A stretch of 64,000 nt of DNA from an uncultured Collinsella sp. (lineage in GTDB: Bacteria; Actinomycetota; Coriobacteriia; Coriobacteriales; Coriobacteriaceae). The DNA is taken from NCBI GenBank assembly GCA_900758475.1, contig CAAERQ010000025.1, forward strand, positions 1-64,000, in the 5' to 3' direction. Of the stretch, positions 24,430-33,552 are shown piece after piece (position 1 is the first letter of the stretch; each line of letters opens with the position of its first letter). A model generated the notes under the pieces. That model saw nothing but the letters and a program-made list of their open reading frames with translations, was not told where the DNA came from and searched no databases. Made by a program: the position numbers and the translations under genes.

Positions 24430-25308
24430 ATGAACAAGCCAAGTGTTTCTGCTGGCGTCGTTGCCGGCGTTGCCCTGGGAGCTGCGGCGCTTGGTGCGGC
24501 TGCCGTCGCTGTTCGCGCTGCTTGTCTGCAGGTTGCGAGGACCCGCAATGGGTTGGCGCGTGTGAAGCGCGTGCACGATGAGGGCGGCGACGAGGTCCGT
24601 GTGCTCGTGCAGGGCGGTGTCTACCAAAGCGCGAGCTATGTAGGCGAGCGTTGGGCGGAGCCCGTCTTTGCGTACTATCGTGCATTTGACGATGTGTTTG
24701 AGGCCGAGGACGCAATGCGTGACGCTTACGGTCACGGTATCGACCGCATGCTTATGCTGGGCGGCGGCGGGTTTGCCTATCCTAAGTTCGCACTGATGTT
24801 GCATGATGGTTTGCGTATGGACGTCATCGAGTATGACGGAGAGATTACGCGTCTGGCACGTCGCTGGTTCTACCTGGACGAGCTGGAGCGTACGGTGGGC
24901 GACCGCCTGCGGGTGATTACCGCTGAGGCTCGCTCGTATCTGGGTGTGACGAGTGTGGGCCATCGTCGCTACGACGTGGTCGTGAGCGATTGCTTTGGCG
25001 GTGCCGAGCCCGTACGCGAGCTGGCGACCGTTGAGGCGCTGCGTCTAGTGCGGGGCAGCCTGAATGCCGGTGGCGTCTACGTGGCCAATATCGTGAGTGC
25101 AAACGAGGGGAGCGATGTGACGTTCCTGCGCGATTGCGCTGCCACGGCGCTTGAGGTGTTCGACCATGCTTGGGTGGTCCCATGTGGCGATGCAGAGTTC
25201 GGCGGCGAGGAGAATTATCTGCTCATCGCCAGCGACGGTGACTACGCCTTTGCCGAAGCCGTGCCCTTCGACACTAACTTCCTCGGCACCGTCCTTCACG
25301 ACAAGTAA
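24430..25308 (+). CDS. Spermidine-synthase-like methyltransferase-fold protein
   Basis: The 292-residue protein starts with a small-residue-rich hydrophobic segment (about 9-31) that may anchor it. A Rossmann fold of the spermidine synthase/SAM methyltransferase type follows: MLMLGGGGFAYPKFAL, MDVIEYDGEITRLARRWF and YDVVVSDCFGG. The acidic residue after strand 2 (EYD) matches the family. Catalytic features for polyamine synthesis are not clear, so a methyltransferase-like or orphan role is equally possible. ATG follows the elp3 stop with no gap, with AAGGAG inside elp3, so it is coupled to elp3. Confidence 0.75.
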   Translation: MNKPSVSAGVVAGVALGAAALGAAAVAVRAACLQVARTRNGLARVKRVHDEGGDEVRVLVQGGVYQSASYVGERWAEPVFAYYRAFDDVFEAEDAMRDAYGHGIDRMLMLGGGGFAYPKFALMLHDGLRMDVIEYDGEITRLARRWFYLDELERTVGDRLRVITAEARSYLGVTSVGHRRYDVVVSDCFGGAEPVRELATVEALRLVRGSLNAGGVYVANIVSANEGSDVTFLRDCAATALEVFDHAWVVPCGDAEFGGEENYLLIASDGDYAFAEAVPFDTNFLGTVLHDK

Positions 25309-25334
25309 GTCTCCCCGTCCCAAAAAGACTGGTC

Positions 25335-27779
25335 TTAGGCGTGGTCGCGCCAGCTGCGGACACGCTGCTTCATGCCCTCTATGTCGAGCACGCCTTCGGC
25401 GAAGCCCTTGCGCACGAGCTCTTCGGGAACAAACTCGTCGTAGCGATCAAAATAAGGCACCTCGCCGGGATAGACGAGCTCGATGGGATCGAAGTCCTTC
25501 TCGGTCTCGGCGGCGAGCACCTCAAAGAACGTCTCTTCGTCGGCCTTCATCTTAAACTGCATAAAGTACGGGCGTGAAGGGTCGAGTCCGCGAAGGCCCA
25601 GCTCCGCGGCACATTTAATCTTGAGCATGCGCTCGAGCGCCAAAAAGGCGTAGCTTCCCAACCAGGGGAAGAGCACCCAGGTGTCGCCGCCCAGGTTAAT
25701 GAGCGGCTTGGTTCCCGCGCCCGAAATCTCGGCCGTATGGCGAGCCTGCGCCAAGCGGGCCCGCGCGTTACCCATAAGGTACGGATACGCGGCATGTTCG
25801 TTGAGCGCTTGGCGCATGCGTTCGAGTACGTGTGTATTGATGTCACCGGGGCAATCGCCAAAGTAGGCCGGCACGCGGCCCTTGACCTGCGTGGCAAAGA
25901 CGGTATGACGCTTCCAGTCCACTTCCTCGACAATCCAGCAGTGCCCGGCTATGGCGATGCGCTCACTGGGCGGTGGGGGATTGACGATCGTGCCCAACTC
26001 GGCCGACTCGCTGCGAACGGTGAACTCCTCGTTTTCCTGGAACACGGCGTAGAACTTAAAGTTGTTAATGATGCGCTCGCCCGCGAGACCCACGATGAGT
26101 CCGCCGCCCTCGGTGACCTGGATGTGGTCGATCTTGATGAGGTGACGCAGCAGCACGCGATAGTCATCGGCCGAGACGCGGTGGAAATAGCTGAGCGTGA
26201 GCACACGCTGAGCAAGCTCGGCCGGCGTGAGCTCGCCGGTGCTGGCGAGCGTCGACATGGTCTGGTGATAGAGCAGACTGTAAGGGAGTCGATCGAGCTC
26301 GGGCGGCTCAACCCATTTTTCCTCGCGATAGAGTTGTACGAGTGCGATGCCCTGGAGGAGTTTCCAAGGTATCGTTTCAGGCATCATCGTGCGCGGCTCG
26401 GGCTCCTCCTCGCGCATGACAAACCACATCTCGGGCGGAAGATCGCGGCGGCCTGTGCGCCCCATGCGCTGCAAAAAGGAGCTGACGGTAAACGGTGCAT
26501 CGATCTGGAACGCGCGCTCCAGGCGACCGATATCAATGCCAAGCTCCAGCGTGGAGGTGGTGACGGTCGTCTGTGCCTGTTCCTCGTCGCGCATAAGCTC
26601 TTCTGCCGTCTCACGCAACGATGCCGAAAGATTGCCGTGATGGATGAGGAAACGGTCGGGCTCGTGCCGGCTTTCACAGTAGCTGCGCAACATGGAGCAC
26701 ACGGCCTCTGCCTCCTCGCGCGAGTTGGCAAAGACCAGGCACTTGCGGCCGCGGGTATGTTCAAAGATGTAGCCCATGCCGGGGTCGGCGTTGTCGGGTG
26801 CGGTGTCGGTGGGGTTGAGGAGCGTCTGCTCGGTGGCCCGGGGGATGTCGACTTCGCCCTCGGGGGCCGAGGAAGCGCGACTGTCCTTGGGGGCAGCCTT
26901 GCCCCGTGCCTGCTCGCGACGTTGGCGGCGTTCCTCCTGTGTGAGTTGTCCGCTATGGCGCATGTCTTGGGTGCTGACGGGCAGTGCCGCGGGTGCCGCT
27001 GCCTCAATGCGCTCGCATGCAAGCACTTCGGCCTCTTGAGGACCCATGCCCTCGAATCCCCGCTGCTGAGCCTGGGGACCCGAGTTGTAGAAGTGCTCCA
27101 TGGAGATACGCCACACGCGACGCGGCTCCTCAAAGCGGGGGATAACGCAGTCGCGCCCCGTTCCCTGAGAGAGAAAAGCGCCCGTGCGCTCGGGGTCGCC
27201 GATGGTAGCCGAAAGGCCAATTCGGCGAGGCTGCACGCCTGCCATGCGCGAGAGACGTTCGATAAGGCAGAGCGTCTGCCCGCCGCGGTCACCGCGCATG
27301 AGCGAGTGGACCTCGTCGATGACCACATAACGCAGGTCGCAGAACATACGCGGGATTGCCATGTGCTTGTGGACCAGGAGTGCCTCGAGTGATTCGGGCG
27401 TAATCTGCAGGATACCGCTCGGCTTTTTGATGAGCTTTGCCTTGTGCGACTGCGAGACATCGCCGTGCCAGTGCCAGACGGGGATATCGGCCTCTTCGCA
27501 CAGATCGTTGAGGCGAACGAACTGGTCGTTGATGAGTGCTTTGAGGGGGCCAATGTAGAGGGCACCCACGCTCGCGGGCGGGTTCTCCCAAAACTCGGTC
27601 AGGATGGGAAAGAAGGCCGCCTCAGTTTTGCCAGATGCCGTGGATGCCGTCAGGAGCACATTGTCTTGCGTGTTGAAGATGGCATCTGCCGCCGCAACCT
27701 GGATGGAGCGCAGACTCTCCCAATCGTGGGAGTAAATGAAATCCTGGATAAACGGGGCATATCGGTCAAAGGCGTTCAT
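25335..27779 (-). CDS. Lhr/BrxHI-like DEAD/DEAH-box DNA helicase
   Basis: The protein has 814 residues from ATG 27779, fixed by GAGGAGG just upstream. Superfamily 2 motifs are TASTASGKT (44-52), DEVH (155-158), LSATIGD, and QRMGRTGRR as motif VI; an Lhr-like C-terminal region follows. A low-complexity insert (about 255-315) separates the two RecA folds. Together with the next gene (DUF2791 ATPase) it reproduces the brxD-brxHI pair of type 2 BREX phage-defence loci, but the rest of that system is absent. Role in DNA processing is inferred. Confidence 0.85.
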   Translation of the reverse strand: MNAFDRYAPFIQDFIYSHDWESLRSIQVAAADAIFNTQDNVLLTASTASGKTEAAFFPILTEFWENPPASVGALYIGPLKALINDQFVRLNDLCEEADIPVWHWHGDVSQSHKAKLIKKPSGILQITPESLEALLVHKHMAIPRMFCDLRYVVIDEVHSLMRGDRGGQTLCLIERLSRMAGVQPRRIGLSATIGDPERTGAFLSQGTGRDCVIPRFEEPRRVWRISMEHFYNSGPQAQQRGFEGMGPQEAEVLACERIEAAAPAALPVSTQDMRHSGQLTQEERRQRREQARGKAAPKDSRASSAPEGEVDIPRATEQTLLNPTDTAPDNADPGMGYIFEHTRGRKCLVFANSREEAEAVCSMLRSYCESRHEPDRFLIHHGNLSASLRETAEELMRDEEQAQTTVTTSTLELGIDIGRLERAFQIDAPFTVSSFLQRMGRTGRRDLPPEMWFVMREEEPEPRTMMPETIPWKLLQGIALVQLYREEKWVEPPELDRLPYSLLYHQTMSTLASTGELTPAELAQRVLTLSYFHRVSADDYRVLLRHLIKIDHIQVTEGGGLIVGLAGERIINNFKFYAVFQENEEFTVRSESAELGTIVNPPPPSERIAIAGHCWIVEEVDWKRHTVFATQVKGRVPAYFGDCPGDINTHVLERMRQALNEHAAYPYLMGNARARLAQARHTAEISGAGTKPLINLGGDTWVLFPWLGSYAFLALERMLKIKCAAELGLRGLDPSRPYFMQFKMKADEETFFEVLAAETEKDFDPIELVYPGEVPYFDRYDEFVPEELVRKGFAEGVLDIEGMKQRVRSWRDHA

Positions 27780-27860
27780 GGGACCTCCTCTCATCAACGG
27801 GCCGATCAGCGCAACGGGCAACGGCTCGATATCTTGCAACATCGGCGTTTGCCCAGATAA

Positions 27861-27897
27861 AACCTGCCAAAATAAACCTGTCCCTTTTTGGCAGGTT
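27861..27897. repeat. Palindromic repeat, family D (GGGACAGG core) over a stop codon
   Basis: AACCTGCCAAAA (27861-27872) and TTTTGGCAGGTT (27886-27897) are perfect 12-base complements. In the minus sense the loop contains AGGGACAGGTTTA. The TAA stop of the upstream-transcribed ATPase gene (27896-27898) is formed at the edge of the palindrome. Confidence 0.75.
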
Positions 27898-29200
27898 AGA
27901 TGGTGAATTCGGCGAAGTCGCGGTCGTTGTCAGCGGTGCCGGTGTCGTCTGTTGCGGCTGCCGGCGCCAGCGCGTCGCCACCGACGCTTTGCAGCAACTC
28001 GGCCACGTTAGCATCGGGGTTTTGACACAGGATATCGAGCAGCTCGATAAAGTCGCGGATGACCTCGCGGGGCGTCAGATGCGTGTCGGCCCCCACGCGG
28101 CCAAACTCAATCTTGAGGAAGTCCACCAAGTCGCTCTCGGTAAGCGTGGGCGTCCAGCCAAAGTAGCCGGCATGGATCTGCATGAGCTTTTCGATGAGCA
28201 CCAGCAGCTCCTCGTAGGTGAGCGGCTGCAGGCGGATGATGGGCGCGAGCATGTCTTTGAGATCATCGCGCGCAAAGCGGCCCTGAGCGAGTCGGCTGCG
28301 AAGGGCCTCATAGGAAAAGACGCCGCGGCGGCGGTCCTCGATAGAGGTCGGCGTACCGCCCATAATCATGCCCAGGTACTGCGCCTTGCCCTGCAGCGTG
28401 TCGTTGTACATCGTTAGGATTTTCTCATAGTTATACTGTCGCGTGATGGCGTTAGGAATCTTGTACAGATTCACGAGCTCGTCGATGAGCACCAGCATGC
28501 CCTTGTAGCCGCTGCAGACCAAAAAGCGCGCAATGAGCTTGACGTAGTCGTACCAGTCGTCATCGCTGATGATGGTCGAGGAGCCCAACTCGGCGCGCGC
28601 CTCACTCTTGGTGCGGTACTCGCCGCGGATCCATTTGGTTACGCGGCTCATGGCGTCTTCGTCGCCCTCGGATACGGCCGTGCGATAACGGCGGAGCATG
28701 CGGACAAAGTCAAAGCCGTGGACCATCTCCTCGAGTGGAGCGAGTTGGGCATTAACGGCAGACTCGTCGGCGTCGGCACACGAGGCGACCCAGCGATCCA
28801 GAATAAGGTTGAGCGCGCCGCCCTCGGGGCGCGTCTTGGTCGATATGTTGCGGATGAGCTCGCGATAGGTGGCGAGGCCCTGGCCCTGGCCGCCCTGTAG
28901 GCGGCGCTCAGGGGAAAGGTCGGCATCGGCGACCACAAAGCCTTCGCCCATGGCATGCGTTCGGATGGTCTGGAGCAAAAAGCTCTTGCCGGCGCCGTAG
29001 CGACCGACTAGGAAACGGAAGCTTGCGCCGCCATCGGCGATGAGGCTCAGGTCGGTGAGCAGAGCACGAATCTCGACCTCTCGCCCCACGGTGATATAGG
29101 GAAGGCCGATGCGCGGGACAACGCCGCCCTTGAGCGAGTTGAGAATGACGGCAGCGACGCGCTTGGGCACACGGGGTGCTGCGGATGCGGTATCACTCAT
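27896..29200 (-). CDS. DUF2791 (BrxD-like) ATP-binding protein
   Basis: The 434-residue AAA/STAND-like ATPase has Walker A GRYGAGKS (66-73), Walker B in LVLIDELVNLY (about 244-254) and a downstream MIMGGTPTS sensor-like stretch. It matches the DUF2791 family, whose best-known members are the BrxD ATPases of type 2 BREX. Its start overlaps the stop of the TerB-domain gene by 8 bases, so the two are translationally coupled. The helicase follows after 116 bases. The three probably work as one complex, with the ATPase remodelling or loading the helicase. Confidence 0.85.
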   Translation of the reverse strand: MSDTASAAPRVPKRVAAVILNSLKGGVVPRIGLPYITVGREVEIRALLTDLSLIADGGASFRFLVGRYGAGKSFLLQTIRTHAMGEGFVVADADLSPERRLQGGQGQGLATYRELIRNISTKTRPEGGALNLILDRWVASCADADESAVNAQLAPLEEMVHGFDFVRMLRRYRTAVSEGDEDAMSRVTKWIRGEYRTKSEARAELGSSTIISDDDWYDYVKLIARFLVCSGYKGMLVLIDELVNLYKIPNAITRQYNYEKILTMYNDTLQGKAQYLGMIMGGTPTSIEDRRRGVFSYEALRSRLAQGRFARDDLKDMLAPIIRLQPLTYEELLVLIEKLMQIHAGYFGWTPTLTESDLVDFLKIEFGRVGADTHLTPREVIRDFIELLDILCQNPDANVAELLQSVGGDALAPAAATDDTGTADNDRDFAEFTI

Positions 29201-30953
29201 GGTCTAGGTATCCTCTCACGTCTGCTTCGTAGTCCTCGATAATTTGCGGTCCTGCTGAGCCAAATTCAATAACGGTGTCGCCCACCAGGTCAAAGAGCGC
29301 TTCGTTGATGCTGTCGACAAGCATGTCCTCACTCTTGCCCGACTGTGCCACCGCCGATGCCGTCTGCGCTGCGTTTTGCTCGAGGAGTGCACGTAGATAC
29401 GCGGTTGCGGCAGGCGCGAGTTCGGTCGCGGCGTCAGTGGACGCAGCCGCTGCGAGCGGGGGTGTCGGCACGAGAAGCGGCGCCACGACACCAAACTGTT
29501 CGGTGGAAATGGTTGGCTCGTCGGCCTCGTCCTGCCTTGCGGCCGCCGTGACCGGCTCGACAAACGCGCCTGCTGCGCGCTCGGCTTTCGGCTGCTCGGA
29601 GCCCACCGTATCGACCTCCGCAAGCGTGCCGTCCTCGCGCTCCTCGTCGATCAAAAGCGCCTCGCGCGTTTGTGCGGCGGCGCTCCGAATGTGCCCCAGC
29701 TTGCTCAGGTCGATATCGATCTTGACGGGCTGATGCGCGGTATCCCATGAAAGCCATGCCGTGATCTCGTCATCGATAATCTTAGCCAGATATTTGGGGA
29801 TCTTCTCTTCCTTAAGGGGATGGCCGGGATCCAGCGCCAAGCGCAGGCGCTGATCACAAGCGCGCATCATCTCACCGAGCTTGCTACTTTTTTGCCTGCT
29901 GCCGTGGATGCGCATGCATTCCCAAAAACCATTTTGGCAGCGGTAGATGTGAATGGGGTCCAGGCGATATTCACAGTCCTCGTGGCGCTCGGGCGCAAAG
30001 AATACGGCCGAGGCAAACATGGTGTAGGGCATGGCCGTCTCCTCCCCAAACAAGCTCGCTACGATGCCGGTCTTTCGGTGTGTGTCATAGTAGCGCGCCA
30101 TACGGACATACACGGCGCATGCCACGTGGCGCAGGTCGCGATGGTGGGAACGGTCGAGCCGTGAGTTATTCAGGTTGTACGTCGAGAGTGCGTCGATGGC
30201 AGCCATGAGCCGCTCCTCATGCGCCCCATCGGGCGGAAGGGGAAGCGTGGGCTCGGAGGTCTTGCGACGCGCAGGCGGCAGGTCCGACGGCGCCGGCGCG
30301 GGTACAAGGTCTCGCGCTGCGCGGCGCAGCTCGATGAGGGCGTTGTCGAATGCGACGGTTTTAGAGTCGAGAAGCAGCTTGGGATCGAGCCCGTGGAAAA
30401 CGGCGTAGTCCTGCAGCCACACGCGTGCGAACCGGTCGATGCCGGGTTCAAAGGCGCGATAGGTATCCCAAAATGCCTTGATCTTGTCATAGCCGTCACG
30501 CGGATTGTCGACGCCAATGCCGCAGATCAATTCGTAAAGATAAAGAAAAGCAAACGAGGTCGATGTCTCCTCGATATTGCCGCGGCGCACTTGGGCACGC
30601 CAGGTAAAGTAGCCGCGCAACTGTCGATCGCTCATGGCATTGTAGGTGGGAAAGTACGACTTAAAGGTGCCGTTGTAGGGGCAATCGTCCTCGAAGTCGG
30701 CCATCAGCAGGCCTTGGCGGTAAAAGAGCTCCGCCTCCGATAGCCAACGTCCCGCGCCGCCTTTGGGATCCTCTTGCCAGCGTGATATCTCGCGCATCTT
30801 GCGGTACTGGTCGGGGAGGAAGTTCTGCATCTGACGACCGGTCTTGAGAATCGGCTCGTCAGCATAGAGTTCGTTTGAGAAGCGGGCGGACTGATGGGTC
30901 CGGGCCTCGGCCATAATGCGCTCGATGAGCATCTTGACGTCCTGGTCGGCCAC
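29193..30953 (-). CDS. TerB-N/TerB-C domain protein
   Basis: The 586-residue protein has a TerB_N domain (about 60-200: RQGLLMADFEDDCPYNGTF, FPTYNAMSDRQLRGYFTWR, FLYLYELICGIG). A variable middle region and a C-terminal TerB_C-like segment (about 535-586: INEALFDLVGDTVIEF ... IIEDYEADV) follow. TerB-N/TerB-C proteins occur with ATPases and helicases in predicted stress-response or defence operons. A Pro/Ala-rich linker (about 440-520) lies before the C-terminal domain. It is the first gene of the three-gene module. Confidence 0.82.
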   Translation of the reverse strand: MADQDVKMLIERIMAEARTHQSARFSNELYADEPILKTGRQMQNFLPDQYRKMREISRWQEDPKGGAGRWLSEAELFYRQGLLMADFEDDCPYNGTFKSYFPTYNAMSDRQLRGYFTWRAQVRRGNIEETSTSFAFLYLYELICGIGVDNPRDGYDKIKAFWDTYRAFEPGIDRFARVWLQDYAVFHGLDPKLLLDSKTVAFDNALIELRRAARDLVPAPAPSDLPPARRKTSEPTLPLPPDGAHEERLMAAIDALSTYNLNNSRLDRSHHRDLRHVACAVYVRMARYYDTHRKTGIVASLFGEETAMPYTMFASAVFFAPERHEDCEYRLDPIHIYRCQNGFWECMRIHGSRQKSSKLGEMMRACDQRLRLALDPGHPLKEEKIPKYLAKIIDDEITAWLSWDTAHQPVKIDIDLSKLGHIRSAAAQTREALLIDEEREDGTLAEVDTVGSEQPKAERAAGAFVEPVTAAARQDEADEPTISTEQFGVVAPLLVPTPPLAAAASTDAATELAPAATAYLRALLEQNAAQTASAVAQSGKSEDMLVDSINEALFDLVGDTVIEFGSAGPQIIEDYEADVRGYLDHE

Positions 30954-31042
30954 CGCCCTCTCCTCTCCCTATATGGTGTCGGTGACCTCATATCATAACA
31001 CAGCATCAAACAGGTGTTCGAGATACCGCTATGTAGATAGAT

Positions 31043-31759
31043 TTAGAACAAGAGGGCGTAGATGACCGCCACGACGACGGAGGGGAGCATATTGGCCGTG
31101 CGGAAGGTCTGAGGTCGAATAAGGTTAACGCCAACACAGAAGATGAGCATGGAGCCCACAAGCGAAAGGCTGTCGAGGGCTGCGGTGGTCATGATGGGGG
31201 AGAGTGCGCCGGCAAAAAGCGTGATCGTGCCCTGGAATACGGCAACGGGCAGGGCCGAGAAGATGCAGCCGCGGCCAAGCGAGGCCGTCATGGTACAGAC
31301 GATGATGCAGTCCAGCGCGCCCTTCAGGGCAAGCGTGGACCAGTCGCCGAGCAGGCCGTCCTGAATCGATCCTACGATGGCCATGGCGCCGATACACACG
31401 GTGAGCGATGCCGAGACAAAGGCGTTGGTGAACTCGTTGTCACCCTCGCTGCCGGTTTTGCGCTTGAGCCATTCGCCGAGGTTCTCGATGGCGGCCTCCA
31501 GGTTGATGGCCTCGCCGATGAGCGAACCGAGGGCAAATGAGACGATAAGCATGGTGGTGCCGGTGGTCGCCAACGTCTCTCCATCGATAACGAGCATCTT
31601 TTGCATGGTGCCGCCCAGGCCGATAAACAGAACGCACAACCCCGACGCCTTCATGAGCGTGTCTTGGATGCGGGGCGTAATGAAGCGCCCACCCATGAGG
31701 CCCAGCAGACCGCCCGCGATCAAAAGCGCGACGTTGATGATCGTTCCTAAACCCGGCAT
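31043..31759 (-). CDS. DUF554-family membrane protein
   Basis: A 238-residue integral membrane protein of the DUF554 (YdfK-like) family with about seven hydrophobic helices. Conserved segments include GTIINVALLIAGGLLG near the start, EAINLEAAIENLGEWLK and GALDCIIVCTMTASLGRG. The function is unknown; transport is presumed from topology. AGGAGGG before the ATG at 31759 decides the start over an upstream ATG at 31783. It is transcribed away from the TerB module's promoter region and is not obviously part of another operon. Confidence 0.88.
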   Translation of the reverse strand: MPGLGTIINVALLIAGGLLGLMGGRFITPRIQDTLMKASGLCVLFIGLGGTMQKMLVIDGETLATTGTTMLIVSFALGSLIGEAINLEAAIENLGEWLKRKTGSEGDNEFTNAFVSASLTVCIGAMAIVGSIQDGLLGDWSTLALKGALDCIIVCTMTASLGRGCIFSALPVAVFQGTITLFAGALSPIMTTAALDSLSLVGSMLIFCVGVNLIRPQTFRTANMLPSVVVAVIYALLF

Positions 31760-31848
31760 GAACCCTCCTGTAATTGATGCCAACGCGGCAATCGTAGCAG
31801 AACGGGGAGGGGAGTGCTCAGTATCCGAGCCAAGCGGCGGTTAGCGGT

Positions 31849-33252
31849 CTAGGACAGGACGGGGCTAAAGTCGAAGCGCAGCGTCATAAGGTGCTGCGGG
31901 GATGCGATGGCTGCGGCAATGATGTCGGCATCTCGTGCACGATCGAACCCTTCAAGTTCCATTTGATAGGGGAAGTCTTCTTGGATACCGATGCGACGCG
32001 GAACCAAAAGCTTGGTTCCGTCGAATTCTTCGGTTCGCGTTCCGTCTGCTGCAACGGAATAAAGGTGTAGCTTGGCGGTCGTTGTGGCATCAAGTGCCGA
32101 GATAGCTTGGATATCGTTCGATGCGCTCCTTGCTCCCACTGCTGTAAGTGCCGTAGGCGCGACGACTTCACCCGAAGGCAAAAAGACGAGCTCGACGGTA
32201 TTGGGGAATGCGATGAGGATATTTTTGCGGCGGGGCGCATTGGCAGCGACTGGCTCAATGCTTGCGGCATCGACGGTTTCCGTGTGGTCGAGCGCGACCA
32301 TCATGCAACAGTTGCCTTCGTCGACATCTGGGGGAGCGGCAAAGTCCAGGCCGTCTTTCGGTTGGGGATTGCCTAGTTCGGTGGCGGTGCCGCCTGGCTT
32401 CTCGAGAGGAGCCGTAGCGTTGTCTTCTGATGGCGCGTCGTCTGCATCGTCAACATGCGCCGGTGCGTCTGCGATCTCGTCTTTGGGGGATTTGTCATTA
32501 TCGCTCGATATGGGAGCAGCAATCCCGACGGACCCCACTCCGTGCCATGTCATTTGGAGCAGCGCCGGATTGGCGAGAATGCGCTGCACGCCCGGCTCCT
32601 GGGTATCGATATTGATGGGGGCGGGTTCTGATCCGCGCGTGAGGTTAAGCGAACCCTTCTGTCCATTGCTTTGAGCCTCTTGGTCGTCCGCGTCGCCAGC
32701 GTAGAACAGCAAAGGCACATCTCCCGTTGCGATGGCTTCGGTGTCCGCCTTGGTCAGTCGCAGCGACGCCGTAAAGGAGATGATGGGCTGCGTGCCATCG
32801 ACATTCGAGGGAACGCAGCCCAGGCATACACCTCCTCCTTCTTCTTCATAGGCCGCGCTGTCGAAGGCGACCTTCGCCCCGTTCGCCGAGTCATCGACCG
32901 AGTCAATATCGATGCGCAGCTCTAGGTCGCATGGGTCGCCATCGGCGTCGACTGCAGCCGATTTCCATGTGCAGATGGCATAACCTGTCTGGGGGCCGTT
33001 CTCCTTGTTCGGTCGCTTGATATCCACGACTATCGCGTCGACCGTATTGCGGTGAAGGCATCCCGAGGTTCGGACCGTGGCGTGTGCGAGCGAAAAACGT
33101 TGGCAGGCGACGATACCCGACGAATCCGTCGCGGGGTTCAGAGCTTGCGGTAAGGAGTTTGCCGTGGCGGGCGTCGCCCAAGCGGCGAGAGGCATACCGC
33201 TCGCCAGTGCGCTGCAGAGCGCGGCAACGGGCAAAAGGTTTTTGGGTGCCAT
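31849..33252 (-). CDS. Secreted hypothetical protein, end of surface cluster
   Basis: The 467-residue protein has a signal peptide (about 1-26, with AAWATPATA as likely cleavage region). The mature part is cysteine-containing, including CLGC and CCMM. A central acidic low-complexity linker (about 250-300, Asp/Ala/Pro-rich) separates two beta-rich halves. There is no membrane anchor at the C-terminus. No family was recognised. Ribosome site AGGAG precedes the ATG. It is the last gene of a five-gene co-directional group of envelope proteins and probably shares its expression. Confidence 0.7.
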   Translation of the reverse strand: MAPKNLLPVAALCSALASGMPLAAWATPATANSLPQALNPATDSSGIVACQRFSLAHATVRTSGCLHRNTVDAIVVDIKRPNKENGPQTGYAICTWKSAAVDADGDPCDLELRIDIDSVDDSANGAKVAFDSAAYEEEGGGVCLGCVPSNVDGTQPIISFTASLRLTKADTEAIATGDVPLLFYAGDADDQEAQSNGQKGSLNLTRGSEPAPINIDTQEPGVQRILANPALLQMTWHGVGSVGIAAPISSDNDKSPKDEIADAPAHVDDADDAPSEDNATAPLEKPGGTATELGNPQPKDGLDFAAPPDVDEGNCCMMVALDHTETVDAASIEPVAANAPRRKNILIAFPNTVELVFLPSGEVVAPTALTAVGARSASNDIQAISALDATTTAKLHLYSVAADGTRTEEFDGTKLLVPRRIGIQEDFPYQMELEGFDRARDADIIAAAIASPQHLMTLRFDFSPVLS

Positions 33253-33291
33253 GGTTCTCCTATCTATTCCGCGTACTCCGGTTATGCTTGG

Positions 33292-33552
33292 CTATTGGTT
33301 GCGTTTGATGTGCAGGCCAAGGCACGTCAGTCCTGCTCCCGTCGTGGCGACGCCTATCGCAATGAGTTGCCGGGTGTCGCTCGTCTGAGCGAGCGGCTCG
33401 TGACGACTGTCGCGATTAAGACCCGAAAGGTCAACGGTCACTTCTGTGGCCGCCTGCGCTTGCTCTTGTTGAGCAAAGGCCATGGCAGGTGCGGACGCCA
33501 AGATGCCGACGATGGCGGCCAGTGCAATCGCCTTAGGACGTGGCGTGCGCAC
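33292..33552 (-). CDS. Small surface protein with signal peptide and LAQTS sorting-like tail
   Basis: Starting at GTG 33552, the 86-residue product has a signal peptide (PKAIALAAIVGILASAPAMAFA) and a short threonine-containing segment. The C-terminal cell-wall sorting pattern is LAQTS, a hydrophobic stretch (LIAIGVATTGAGLTCLGL) and basic HIKRN. Canonical sortase signals are LPxTG; LAxTG-type variants occur in Coriobacteria, but a serine in place of glycine is unusual. The start overlaps the end of the upstream gene by 20 bases. The ribosome site is weak and the start could be later. Confidence 0.6.
   Translation of the reverse strand: MRTPRPKAIALAAIVGILASAPAMAFAQQEQAQAATEVTVDLSGLNRDSRHEPLAQTSDTRQLIAIGVATTGAGLTCLGLHIKRNQ

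Noticed and set aside
22318..24963. 881-codon open frame on the minus strand
   Set aside because: It lies entirely antisense to elp3 and its downstream neighbour. It is produced by third-position GC bias and has a composition rich in His, Arg and Gln with no domain resemblance.
25335..30953. Complete type 2 BREX system
   Set aside because: Only the BrxD-like ATPase and a BrxHI-like helicase are present. No PglX methyltransferase, PglZ phosphatase-like, PglW or PglY gene is found on either side.
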